From NCBI GenBank assembly GCA_022703505.1, contig JAKLDN010000006.1, positions 124,001-188,000 on the forward strand: DNA of 64,000 bases. The letters are read 5' to 3'. Both the position numbers and the translations under genes were made by a program. The notes under the pieces were generated by a model, which was given only the letters and a program-made list of their open reading frames with translations, did not search any database and was not told where the DNA came from. Source of the DNA: Spirochaetota bacterium. Its GTDB lineage: Bacteria; Spirochaetota; Spirochaetia; Treponematales; UBA12059. Below are positions 41,475 to 49,863 of this stretch, one piece after another (positions within the stretch are counted from its first letter, which is position 1; each line of letters opens with the position of its first letter).

Positions 41475-43508
41475 TCAATGGACCGACCGGACCGCCCGCC
41501 GGCCCTCCGCCGTAAGCCGGCTGCCCCGGCGGCCCCGGCCCATGACCAGAAGCCCCAGGGCGGCCAAGCGTTCCAGCCGGGACCTCGCGGCGCCGGTGCC
41601 CAGGCCGAGGCCCCGGGCCCGGGCCAGGGCCGCGATGGTGTCCCGGCCCGCCGCCTTTCCCTCGGCCTCCAGCTCCGCCACCGCCCCCAGGACGAAGCGG
41701 TCCTCGAAGCCCAGCGGGGCTGCCGGACCGGCGTCCCCGGAGAGGGCCGGACGGTACGGTTCCGCCTCGCGGGGGGCGAAGTACTCGTGCTCCGGCAGGT
41801 CCGCGGCGGAGATCTCCCGATCCTCCCGGACGGCCAGCATGTAGGTCAGGGCGTTCCGGAGTTCCCGGACGTTTCCGGGCCAGTCCCGGGACTCCAGGGC
41901 CGCCAGGACCTCGGGGCTGACCGCCACGTCCCCGGCCCCTTCCTGCTCCAGGATACGGCGCACGAGCCGGGGTATGTCCTGCCTGCGCTCGCGCAGGGGA
42001 GGTATGCGGAGCCAGCCCATCTTGAGACGGAAGTAGAGGTCCTCCCGGAACTGGCCCTTCCGGGCCTTGTCCAGGAGGTCCTCGTTGGTCGCCGCGATCA
42101 CCCGGACGTCCACACGCTTCAGGTCCGCCCCGCCCACCCGCATGACCTCCTTTTCCTGGAGGACCCGGAGCAGCCGGGTCTGGACCTTGGGGGAGACGTT
42201 CCCGATCTCGTCCAGGAAGAGGGTGCCGCCGTCGGCCAGCTCGAAGAGCCCCGTCTTGCCGCCCTTCTTGGCCCCCGTGAAGGCCCCCTCCTCGTACCCG
42301 AAGAGCTCGCTCTCCACCAGGTCGTCCGAAAGGGCCCCCAGGTCCACGGCCAGGAAGGGCCCGGCGGACCGGGCGCTCGCGGCGTGGATGGCGGAGGCGA
42401 AGAGCTCCTTGCCCGTGCCGCTCTCCCCGTGGATCAGGATGGACAGGTCCGTGGCGGCCAGGCGGGTGGCGATCCGCTTGGCCCTGCGGACGGCCTCGCT
42501 CTCTCCGGCGATGTCCTCCAGGGTCCACTTGGCCACGTGGCCCCGGCGACGGTACTCCCGGCCCAGCCGGGAAGCTTCGGGACCCTCGCCGCGGAAGACC
42601 GCCACGGTGTGCCCGCCCTCCCCAAGGTCGAAGCGCCGGACGACCAGGGTGCCCTCCGGGAGCTTGAAGGTCCCCTCCTCCTCCCCGCAGCGGCAGTCCA
42701 GGAAGCCCAGAAGCTCCCGGTTGCGGATCAGGGATCCCAGGGCCGCCCCCGGACCGCTGCCGGGCCGGAGATGGAGGAGGTCCCGGAGCTCCTCGTTGCA
42801 GACCGAGACCCGGCCTTCCTCGTCGTAGACCAGGATGCCGTGGCGCAGGGAATCGATCACGGAGCCGAGGTGGCCGGACAGACGGCGGGCCTCCTCGGTG
42901 GACCGGGCCAGACGACGGGCCAGGTTGACGATCTTGGCCAGGTAGCGCCGGGAGTAGCCGCCGATATCCGTCTCCGCCATCCCCAGGCGCTTCAGGATCT
43001 CCGCCAGGCTTCCGAAATCCAGGATCCGCACCCCGATGTCGATCACCTCGTCCATCCCCGGGGGGACCAGATCCGGTTCCCCCGCCACCACGGCGATCCG
43101 GTATGACCGCGGAGGCGGCGGATCCTCGGGGTTCCAGGGAAGCCAGTCCACCCCGTCCAGTCCCAGGTCCCGGAGGGAATCCACGCAGTCCCGGGCCGTC
43201 TCGGGGCGGTCGTTCACGAAGAGGACCGGGAGGCCCGGGGGCAGGGCCACCACGCGCTCCAGGGCGTCGCAGTCCACGACCCGCCGGGCCACCAGGGGCT
43301 CCGTACCGACGGGAAGGAGGCCCGACGCCTCCAGATCCTTCCGGACGAGGTCGCTGGAAAGGACCACGAGGTCCCCCTCGGGAGGCTCCGAAAGACCCTC
43401 GTCCACCCAGTACGGCACGATCTCCGCCCGGCCTTCCACGTACTCGGCCAGTTGACGGACCAGGACGCGGGCCGTGCTCTCGCTGCCCGCGACCACGGCC
43501 ACCTTCAC
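41475..43508 (-). CDS. Sigma-54 activator with PrpR-like sensor, PAS and winged-helix output
   Basis: 677 residues. Residues about 1-200 form two related alpha/beta lobes ([20 protein letters not shown]) like a ligand-sensing PrpR-N region. A PAS domain follows (about 215-310), then an AAA+ domain with [14 protein letters not shown] and the R-finger segment. The C-terminus (about 610-677) lacks a Fis helix-turn-helix and looks like a winged helix ([29 protein letters not shown]). GTG start overlaps iadA by 4 nt. It lies between two sigma-54 promoters and probably controls the locus and itself. Confidence 0.85.
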   Translation of the reverse strand: MKVAVVAGSESTARVLVRQLAEYVEGRAEIVPYWVDEGLSEPPEGDLVVLSSDLVRKDLEASGLLPVGTEPLVARRVVDCDALERVVALPPGLPVLFVNDRPETARDCVDSLRDLGLDGVDWLPWNPEDPPPPRSYRIAVVAGEPDLVPPGMDEVIDIGVRILDFGSLAEILKRLGMAETDIGGYSRRYLAKIVNLARRLARSTEEARRLSGHLGSVIDSLRHGILVYDEEGRVSVCNEELRDLLHLRPGSGPGAALGSLIRNRELLGFLDCRCGEEEGTFKLPEGTLVVRRFDLGEGGHTVAVFRGEGPEASRLGREYRRRGHVAKWTLEDIAGESEAVRRAKRIATRLAATDLSILIHGESGTGKELFASAIHAASARSAGPFLAVDLGALSDDLVESELFGYEEGAFTGAKKGGKTGLFELADGGTLFLDEIGNVSPKVQTRLLRVLQEKEVMRVGGADLKRVDVRVIAATNEDLLDKARKGQFREDLYFRLKMGWLRIPPLRERRQDIPRLVRRILEQEGAGDVAVSPEVLAALESRDWPGNVRELRNALTYMLAVREDREISAADLPEHEYFAPREAEPYRPALSGDAGPAAPLGFEDRFVLGAVAELEAEGKAAGRDTIAALARARGLGLGTGAARSRLERLAALGLLVMGRGRRGSRLTAEGRRAVRSVH

Positions 43509-44701
43509 GGGGCGGCCTCCAGGGGGTCGATGTTCTCGAAGGTCCCGGATACGAGCTCCTGGCCGTCCCGGATCATCACACGGCCCCGCGCCACGACGGA
43601 CACGGGCTTGAGGTCCCGGTCCAGGACCGTCAGGTCACCGTCCAAACCCGGGGCGATCCGCCCCTTGCGGACGAGCTTGAGGACCGCGGCGGGGTTGGCC
43701 GTGATCGGTAGGAGGGCCGTTTCCAGGGGGATGCCCCGGACCTTCACGGCCTCCCGCAGGGCGGAAAGAAGGCTGGCGCAGGTGCCCACCAGGAGCCCGG
43801 AAAGTTTCCCGGCGGCGTCGAAGGAGGGCAGGCTGCCCTGGCCGTCGCTGGACCAGGTGATCCGGTCCGCCGGGACCTTCCGGGACAGGCAGAGGGCGAA
43901 GGACTCCGCGGCGGAACTCTCCCCCTCCTCCAGGAACCGGGGCACCGTGCTGGTCGTGTAGTCCGCATACCCCCCCGCCAGGGTCCAGGCCACGGACTGT
44001 TCCAGCACGATGGGGTTCCGGTTGCAGTGGGTGGGGAGGAACTGGGTCCGGGGCAGGTCTCCGGGGGCCACGATGCGCTCCAGGGGCTCGAATCCCGCAG
44101 GGGCGTCGCCCAGGTGGACGTTCACGACTCCCGCCTTGCCGGAGAGCATGCCCCCGAGGCGCGCTTCCGAGGCTATGCGGGCCAGCTCCGCGTCCGTGGG
44201 CTTGGAGGAGCGGTGATCCGAGATCGCCAGCTCCCCGATGCCTAGGATGGGCTCGATCATCATGATGTCCCGGACCGGATCCCCCGTCACGGTGGTCAGG
44301 GGTACCCTGTAGGAACCCGTGTATCCGTAGGCGGAGATGCCCTCTTCCCGCAGGCCGTAGAGCTTGGCCACCAGGGCTTCCATGCTCCGGGCCACCCCGT
44401 CGGTGCCCAGGACCCCGACCACGGTGGTCACCCCGGCCCGCAGGGCGCCCGACAGGACCAGCTCGGGGGTGCGGGTCCGGTACCCTCCCTCCCCGCCGCC
44501 GCCGGTCACGTGGACATGGGAATCCACGAAACCCGGCACGACGAACCGGCCCCGGGCGTCCAGGACCTCGCAGGGAGCCGGGAGGCCGGCGGGGTCGATC
44601 CGATCGGCGATCGCGACGATCCTGCCCGCGGCGATGAGGATGTCCCGCGGGCCGATCCGTTCGGGTGCGTAAAGGTCGGCGTTCTGGACGAGCAGCAGCA
44701 T
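43505..44701 (-). CDS. iadA: Isoaspartyl (beta-aspartyl) dipeptidase
   Basis: 398 residues from ATG 44701 (AGGAAG upstream). Amidohydrolase metal ligands: HVH (H62, H64), the histidines in ISDHRS and THCNRN, and the aspartate in SSDGQGS. IadA splits beta-aspartyl dipeptides; beta-Asp-Arg gives aspartate and arginine. It is the first gene of the minus-strand locus and is preceded by a perfect sigma-54 promoter. Operon position with cyanophycinase and opp supports a peptide-utilisation role over mere repair of isoaspartyl damage. Confidence 0.9.
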   Translation of the reverse strand: MLLLVQNADLYAPERIGPRDILIAAGRIVAIADRIDPAGLPAPCEVLDARGRFVVPGFVDSHVHVTGGGGEGGYRTRTPELVLSGALRAGVTTVVGVLGTDGVARSMEALVAKLYGLREEGISAYGYTGSYRVPLTTVTGDPVRDIMMIEPILGIGELAISDHRSSKPTDAELARIASEARLGGMLSGKAGVVNVHLGDAPAGFEPLERIVAPGDLPRTQFLPTHCNRNPIVLEQSVAWTLAGGYADYTTSTVPRFLEEGESSAAESFALCLSRKVPADRITWSSDGQGSLPSFDAAGKLSGLLVGTCASLLSALREAVKVRGIPLETALLPITANPAAVLKLVRKGRIAPGLDGDLTVLDRDLKPVSVVARGRVMIRDGQELVSGTFENIDPLEAAP

Positions 44702-44738
44702 GGTGTAGCTTCCTTTCGATCCGGGATGGAAATCTTGT

Positions 44739-44754
44739 AGCAATCATCGTGCCA
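44739..44754 (-). promoter_or_regulatory. Perfect sigma-54 promoter of the iadA operon
   Basis: Minus strand: TGGCACG (44754-44748), 4 nt, TTGCT (44743-44739), a full consensus match. Start of transcription is expected near 44728, 27 nt before the iadA ATG. Confidence 0.88.
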
Positions 44755-44759
44755 GTTCC

Positions 44760-44961
44760 GTGGACGGTGGTCCGTTAACAGTGAACAGTAGTACGAAGCA
44801 GACGGGTTCGGGCGAGATCGTCCCCCTCGACGCCCGGCGCGTTCGGCCGCGTCGGATCGAAGTATAATCTCCCTGCCCGGGACTCCGCCATCGTACGGAC
44901 AAAAGAGCGGCCGTCCACTGTCGACTGTCCACCGACTCCTGACTCCTGACTCCCGACTCCT
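44760..44961. repeat. Repeat-rich intergenic region between iadA and the LuxR-type gene
   Basis: The 302-bp gap 44702-45003 has no gene. Beyond the sigma-54 promoter it holds GTGGACGG (44760-44767) inverted against CCGTCCAC (44911-44918), with related ACAGT-type units next to each arm, and four copies of the 7-mer GACTCCT (third copy GACTCCC) at 44934-44961. A TATAAT (44863-44868) stands alone. It looks like a degraded mobile or REP-type sequence. No function can be read. Confidence 0.5.
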
Positions 44962-45003
44962 TCTATGCTATCCTCCGGGTATCCGACGACCGGGAGCCGA
45001 ACG

Positions 45004-45942
45004 ATGCAGCATGTCCTGCTGGCCTTCTATATCCTGTTTTTCGCCACGGGCTTCATGGGGGGCGCCGCCCTCTTCGTCCTGGGCCTGAGGATCCGCAGCC
45101 GGCTGATCCGGCCCCTCCTGGCCTTCCAGGCCCTCTTCCTGGTGGGGCTGGGGCTGGTCGCCCTCTACGCCTATCTGTACGGCCTTTGGGGTGCCGTGCC
45201 GCCCACCCTGGCCCTGGTGCTGGGAACCGTCCTGACCGGGATGAACGCCGCCATCTACGCCGTGGCCATCCTGCTGGTCCGGAGGATCTCACCGCCCGCG
45301 TCCCGGAGAAAGGCCTATCCCGCGGCGGCGGAGATCCTGGCGGGCCTGGTGATAGCGAAGAGCCTGGCGAGCCTGGTCCTTGCCCTGGCGGGCGCCTCCC
45401 GGCCCGGGGCTCGAGCCCTGCTGGATACGGAGGCCTGGAGCCTGGCGGGGTACATCCTGACCGGCCTGGCCATGGCCGCCTTCGGGGTGACCGCCCGGGG
45501 TCCTCTTCCTCCCGGGGAAGCCCCGGCCCTGCGGCCCCTCTTCAAGGCCTACGGGACCTGCGCTCTGGCCTTCGCCCCCCTGGGTCTCGTGGAGTACGCG
45601 GTGGAGACCGCGGGTCTTCCCGGCCTGCCCTTCCTCTCCCTGGACCACCTGTTCTACCTGTCCTGGAACATCGTGTCCATGAGCGCGGCCGTGCGGCTGC
45701 TGAAGCCCGGGGACGCGGGGGTCCCCGCTTTGGATTCGGTTCCCGCGGAACGGATCGAGGCCTTGGGCCTCTCCGGCCGGGAGGCCCAGATGGCGGTCCT
45801 GATCGCCCGGGGCCTGGCCAACAAGGAGATCGCGGCGGAACTGGGTATCTCCCCGGCCACGGTGCGCACCCACATCTATAACCTCTACCAGAAGGCCGGG
45901 GCGCGCAGCCGGGTGGAGTTGATCAACAAGCTCCGGGCCTGA
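45004..45942 (+). CDS. Membrane-anchored LuxR-family regulator
   Basis: 312 residues. About seven transmembrane helices fill residues 1-230, followed by a LuxR-type helix-turn-helix (LSGREAQMAVLIARGLANKEIAAELGISPATVRTHI region, about 252-305; quoted motif positions only). No receiver domain. Probably a one-component regulator that binds DNA from the membrane. ATG 45004 has CGGGAG upstream. The target genes are unknown; it converges with the small membrane protein gene. Confidence 0.8.
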   Translation: MQHVLLAFYILFFATGFMGGAALFVLGLRIRSRLIRPLLAFQALFLVGLGLVALYAYLYGLWGAVPPTLALVLGTVLTGMNAAIYAVAILLVRRISPPASRRKAYPAAAEILAGLVIAKSLASLVLALAGASRPGARALLDTEAWSLAGYILTGLAMAAFGVTARGPLPPGEAPALRPLFKAYGTCALAFAPLGLVEYAVETAGLPGLPFLSLDHLFYLSWNIVSMSAAVRLLKPGDAGVPALDSVPAERIEALGLSGREAQMAVLIARGLANKEIAAELGISPATVRTHIYNLYQKAGARSRVELINKLRA

Positions 45943-45978
45943 GGCCGGCCGCCGACGGGTCGGCCGGCGGCGCCTCAG
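45939..45978. terminator. Bidirectional hairpin between convergent genes
   Basis: CTGAGGC (45939-45945) pairs with GCCTCAG (45972-45978), extended inwards by an imperfect GGCCG-rich stem. It overlaps the stop of the LuxR-type gene and faces the end of the 45994 gene. No T run, so termination is uncertain. Confidence 0.4.
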
Positions 45979-45993
45979 TCCCTCCGAGCCCCC

Positions 45994-46353
45994 TCAGGGG
46001 GCAACACTGGCGCCCGTGCCGACATCGGCCTTGACGGAAAGGTAGGCCGGAAGGGTAAGGGCGACGACTGCCGCCAGGGCCGCCGCGACCACTACGGGCG
46101 CGACGAGGGATCGCTTCTCCCCCGCCCGGGGACCCGCGATCCGGGCGCGGATCACGCAGGTCGCCCCGGCCAGGAAGGCGCAGATCACGGTGGCGATCGG
46201 CGCGAAGGTGCACAGGGACCTGTAGCCCAGGACGTTCTCCCAACGGGCGCCCGGGTTCGGGACCAGGGTCAGGATCGCCGCCAGGGTAAAAAGGCCGGAC
46301 AAGCCCAGGAGGGCGCCGTAGAGAGCCGGATTTTTTGGTTGCTTGCGTTCCAT
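45994..46353 (-). CDS. Small membrane protein, three helices
   Basis: 119 residues: short basic N-terminus, then hydrophobic segments about 11-30, 50-68 and 80-103, and a short polar tail. I recognise no family. GGAG precedes the ATG at 46353. It starts 30 bp after the TetR-type gene, so the regulator probably controls it. A pump accessory or stress-related membrane protein is possible, but that is guesswork. Confidence 0.65.
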   Translation of the reverse strand: MERKQPKNPALYGALLGLSGLFTLAAILTLVPNPGARWENVLGYRSLCTFAPIATVICAFLAGATCVIRARIAGPRAGEKRSLVAPVVVAAALAAVVALTLPAYLSVKADVGTGASVAP

Positions 46354-46383
46354 GTCGAAATCTCCTTGACAAAGCGATTTAGT

Positions 46384-47052
46384 TCACCGGCCCGGGGCCG
46401 GTCCGTTCCGGAAATCTCCCGCCCGGGGCGGTATCGTCCACCCCCGCCGCTCGAACAGGTCGGTCCACCGCTCCCGGGCTTCGGGGCTGCCGTCCTCGTC
46501 CAGGCCGGAGAGCACCCCGTACATCAGGAGAGAGCCCGCGGAGCGGAGGCGGCTGGCCGCCCCTTCCTCGCTCCGGTCCTTCGCGTGGCCGAAAAGCATG
46601 GCCATGACCATGCCCATGGTGTAGGTCCACAGCTGGTCGAAGATCCGATCCAGCTCCCCTTCTCCGAGAGAGGCCAGGAAGGCGTCCTCCTTCATGCGGC
46701 TACGGACTTCCCGCCGGTGGCGCTCGAGCTCCCCGTCCATCCCGGCCCGGTAGAGGGCCAGGAAGAGCCTGGGTTCGTCCCGGGCGAAGAGCACGAGGCC
46801 GATGCCGCTGTTCAGGAATCCGCTGTCCGTACGGGGGCGGGTACCCGACGCGCGAAGCAGCCGGGAAGCCTCCCCGAGGACCCAGGCTTGGAGGCTCTCC
46901 ATGGATTCAAATGCTCCGTAGATCGGGGCGACGGAGGTCCCCAAGGCGGCCGCCAGCCCCCGGGCGGTGAGGGCATCCCAGCCTTCCCGGCGGACCAGGT
47001 CCAGGGCGGCGGTTCCGATATGTTCCCTCGAGAAGGATACGGGTCTTGGCAC
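46384..47052 (-). CDS. TetR-family transcriptional repressor
   Basis: 222 residues. N-terminal helix-turn-helix (HIGTAALDLVRREGWDALTARGLAAALGTS pattern, residues about 11-40; positions given) is followed by a helical ligand domain with a TetR_C-like GMVMAMLFG segment. GTG start with GGAGGAAG upstream. Its promoter carries a palindrome between -35 and -10, consistent with autorepression. The small membrane gene follows in the same operon. Confidence 0.8.
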   Translation of the reverse strand: MPRPVSFSREHIGTAALDLVRREGWDALTARGLAAALGTSVAPIYGAFESMESLQAWVLGEASRLLRASGTRPRTDSGFLNSGIGLVLFARDEPRLFLALYRAGMDGELERHRREVRSRMKEDAFLASLGEGELDRIFDQLWTYTMGMVMAMLFGHAKDRSEEGAASRLRSAGSLLMYGVLSGLDEDGSPEARERWTDLFERRGWTIPPRAGDFRNGPAPGR

Positions 47053-47081
47053 TAGGACTTCCTCCGCATAAGCTAACTCTT

Positions 47082-47110
47082 GTTATATTACATATGTTAG
47101 GTTATGTCAA
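47082..47110 (-). promoter_or_regulatory. TetR-gene promoter with embedded operator
   Basis: Minus strand: perfect TTGACA (47110-47105), 17-bp spacer, TATAAC (47087-47082). The spacer contains the near-palindrome TTACATATGTTA (47088-47099, plus strand). A repressor bound there would block RNA polymerase. Confidence 0.7.
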
Positions 47111-47140
47111 TCCTTTGTTCTCACATCGGCGGGATCCCCC

Positions 47141-47180
47141 GAAAGCACGGGGCCGCTCGAAGGAGCGGCCCCGTGCTTTC
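47141..47180. terminator. Bidirectional 18-bp perfect hairpin terminator
   Basis: Arms 47141-47158 and 47163-47180 are perfectly complementary over 18 bp with a 4-nt loop; the base is A/T (GAAAGC...GCTTTC). It follows the aminotransferase stop on the minus strand and lies ahead of the TetR promoter. Confidence 0.8.
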
Positions 47181-47194
47181 CCGGAGCAGGGGAT

Positions 47195-48376
47195 TCAGTC
47201 GGCGGCCCTGCGCGCCTCGTACGCGGAGAGGATCCGATCCAGCGCCGCGTCCAGGGTAGCCCGGGGGCAGGCCAGGTTGAACCGCTGGAAGCCGCTCCCT
47301 CCGGTCCCGAATTTGATCCCCTCGTCCAGCCAAACCTTGGCTTTGTGGAGGAAGAAGTCCTTGAGCTCCGGGTCGGACATCCCCAGGCCCCGGCAGTCCG
47401 CCCAGGCCAGGTAGGTGCCCTCCAGGGGAAGGACCCGGATCCCCGGGATGCCCCCCTCCAGGACGGTCTTGAGTCGAAGGTAGTTGCCCCGGACGTACCG
47501 GATCAGCTCCTCCAGCCAGGGCTCCCCTTTCGTATACGCGGCCTCCTGGGCCGCGATCCCGAAGACGTTCGAGGTGCCCAAGCCGAGGTTGCCGGCCGCC
47601 GTGGAAAAGCCGTCCCGCAGGCGACGGTCCGGGATCACCACGTTGGCCGTGCACAGGCCCGCCAGGTTGAAGGTCTTGCTGACCGCCAGGCACGTGAGGG
47701 ACCGGGACGCGGCGTCCTCGGAGATCGCGGCGAAGCAGGTGTGCCGCCGACCGGGCATCACGATGTCCGCGTGGATCTCGTCGGAAACCACGACCAAGTT
47801 CTTCCGGGCGCAGAGCTCCGCCAGGGCCGAAAGTTCCTCCCGGGTCCAGACCCGCCCTACAGGGTTGTGGGGGCTGCAAAGGATGAGAAGCTTGGTCCGG
47901 GAATCGATCTTGCGCTCCAGGTCCGGGAGGTCCATGACGTACCGATCCCCCTCGAGCCGCAGGGGATTGTCCAGGAGCCGGCGGCCGTTGTTCAGGACCG
48001 CGGCCCCGAAGGGGTAGTAGACGGGGCTCTGGATGACCACCTTGTCCCCGGGCCGGGTGAAGGCCAGGACGGCCAGGTTGACGGCGGGCACGATACCCGG
48101 GGAGTAGCAGATCCACTCCCTCCGGATCTCCCAGCCGTAGCGCCGGCGGGTCCATCCCGTCAGGGACTCGTAGAACCCGTCCTGCCGAACCGGGTAGCCG
48201 TAGATCGGGTGTTCAGCCCGGGCCCGGATCGCTTCCTGGATCTCCGGGGCCACGGGGAAGTCCATGTCCGCGACCCAGAGCGGGATGGCATCCTCCTCGC
48301 CGCAGAGCTCGCGGCGGGCGCTCCATTTCACGCATCCTGTGGGAACGCGGTCCGGGACCGTATCGAAATCGTACAT
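47195..48376 (-). CDS. PatB/MalY-type PLP aminotransferase or cystathionine beta-lyase
   Basis: 393 residues from ATG 48376 (GGAGG upstream). Start region WSARRELCGEEDAIPLWVADMDF is the MalY/PatB signature (the WVADMDF core), with CSPHNPVGRVW, SDEIHADI and the PLP lysine in SKTFNLAG. Members cleave cystathionine or cysteine conjugates, or act as aminotransferases; MalY also modulates regulators. The exact reaction cannot be decided. It ends at a strong terminator. Confidence 0.85.
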   Translation of the reverse strand: MYDFDTVPDRVPTGCVKWSARRELCGEEDAIPLWVADMDFPVAPEIQEAIRARAEHPIYGYPVRQDGFYESLTGWTRRRYGWEIRREWICYSPGIVPAVNLAVLAFTRPGDKVVIQSPVYYPFGAAVLNNGRRLLDNPLRLEGDRYVMDLPDLERKIDSRTKLLILCSPHNPVGRVWTREELSALAELCARKNLVVVSDEIHADIVMPGRRHTCFAAISEDAASRSLTCLAVSKTFNLAGLCTANVVIPDRRLRDGFSTAAGNLGLGTSNVFGIAAQEAAYTKGEPWLEELIRYVRGNYLRLKTVLEGGIPGIRVLPLEGTYLAWADCRGLGMSDPELKDFFLHKAKVWLDEGIKFGTGGSGFQRFNLACPRATLDAALDRILSAYEARRAAD

Positions 48377-48445
48377 GCCGCCTCCTGCCCGCCCATAGTG
48401 GTACGAAGCTTTCCAGGAAGGCAAGAGGCGTCGTACAACGACCGC

Positions 48446-49621
48446 CTACCGCAGGGTGGTCCACCAGGTCGCCCGGATCGAGGCGCCGAGGTCGAAGCCC
48501 GACAAGCCGCGACCCTCGAAGTCCTCATACCCGGGGGCGAGTCGACAGGAGCCCCAGAGCCGGGCCGACCATCTGCCGCCCAGGGACGCTTCCGCCCCGA
48601 GGGTCAGGATGCCGCAGAAGCTCTTCTCGACCCCTTGGCCGTCGAAGGCGCCGCTCCCGTCCGCCTCGTCCTTGGCGATGCCCCCCAGACCCAGGCGGAC
48701 GTAGGGAACGATTCCCGCGGCCCCCGGGCCCAGGCGGAAGCCCAGGCTGCCGCCGTAGACGAGAGCCCCCTGTTGGATCAGGTCCGGGCTACCGAACTTG
48801 AGGGGGATCAGGTGCAGGTAGCTCCCGAGCTCCACCCGGCCCAGGAAGATTCCCGATTCCAGGGAGGCCAGAGACCGGATCTCCCCGCCCGCGGCGGTGG
48901 CCCCGCCGCCGATCTCGGCATAGGACTTCCAGGTCAGTCCTTCCCCGGCCCAGGCCGGTCCGGCCGCCCCCGCGAGGATCAGGGCCGCCAGCACCAGGAC
49001 CGGCGCCTTGCCGAAACGGGGAAGGAACATCCCCGTCCGGGCCTTGTAGGCCCTCCACTCGTCTCCGAATCGTTCTTCCATTTCCGTTTCTTCCTTTCGG
49101 GCCAGCCGGACGTACATCGACGCCAGGATCGGCCAAAGAATCAGGAGCGGGATCGTCGCCCACTCGAACAGCACACCCAGGGATACGAGCAGAAAGCCCG
49201 TGTACTGCGGATGCCGCACGTACCGGTAGAACCCCTCCGCGACCAGCCTCCCCTGTCCTTCCTCCCTGCTCCAGTACTCCCGGTGGATGCGGGCCCAGCC
49301 GCCCACCACCAGGACCGCTCCGGCCAGGACGCAGGCCAGGTAGACGTAGTGCCCGGTCATGCCGAAGGTTCCGGACAGGGTGTGCCCCCAGAGAACCCCC
49401 TCCGGCAGGGTCTTCCCGAAGGCCCAGAGCACGAAATACAGGGACAGGGGCGCCCCGAACATCTCCAGGGCAAAGGCCACCACGAAGCCCAGGAAGACCC
49501 CCGCGGGCTTGCGGTCCGCCTTACGGTAGAAGGGCACGAAGAGCAGGAAGGCGCCGAAGAGGGCGGCCCACACGGCGACCGCCCACCAGGTTCCGAAATG
49601 CGACCCCACGTTCTCGTCCAT
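48446..49621 (-). CDS. Isoprenylcysteine-methyltransferase-like protein fused to a beta-barrel-like domain
   Basis: 391 residues from ATG 49621 (GGAG upstream). Residues 1-203 are an ICMT/PEMT-type membrane methyltransferase: about five helices, RYVRHPQYTG (133-142) and the tail E--ERFGDEWRAY (182-193). Residues 198-225 look like a second signal peptide (MFLPRFGK, hydrophobic core, PAWA-G), followed by an alternating, glycine-rich region (226-391) resembling an outer-membrane beta-barrel with aromatic end. An internal ATG at 49030 could start this part separately, but I see no ribosome site. Fusion, or two products from one frame. Confidence 0.65.
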   Translation of the reverse strand: MDENVGSHFGTWWAVAVWAALFGAFLLFVPFYRKADRKPAGVFLGFVVAFALEMFGAPLSLYFVLWAFGKTLPEGVLWGHTLSGTFGMTGHYVYLACVLAGAVLVVGGWARIHREYWSREEGQGRLVAEGFYRYVRHPQYTGFLLVSLGVLFEWATIPLLILWPILASMYVRLARKEETEMEERFGDEWRAYKARTGMFLPRFGKAPVLVLAALILAGAAGPAWAGEGLTWKSYAEIGGGATAAGGEIRSLASLESGIFLGRVELGSYLHLIPLKFGSPDLIQQGALVYGGSLGFRLGPGAAGIVPYVRLGLGGIAKDEADGSGAFDGQGVEKSFCGILTLGAEASLGGRWSARLWGSCRLAPGYEDFEGRGLSGFDLGASIRATWWTTLR

Positions 49622-49863
49622 TCCGACGCTCCATCGAAGGAAGGATGCGGGAGGCGGCCCGGGGCCCATCCACCCGCGGCGGCGATCACCGGATCCTTCG
49701 ACTCCGGCGCCGTCCGCCGAGGGAGAGGATAGGGATTCCGAAGACGGATGGGGATCGGACGAAGCTATGAAAATCGGGTGGAAAGCCTACGTAATATGTA
49801 TCAGTTCCGGTTTATGGGCCGTCATGAGGTCGCGCGGAACCGCCCGGACCGCGGCGCCGGAGC

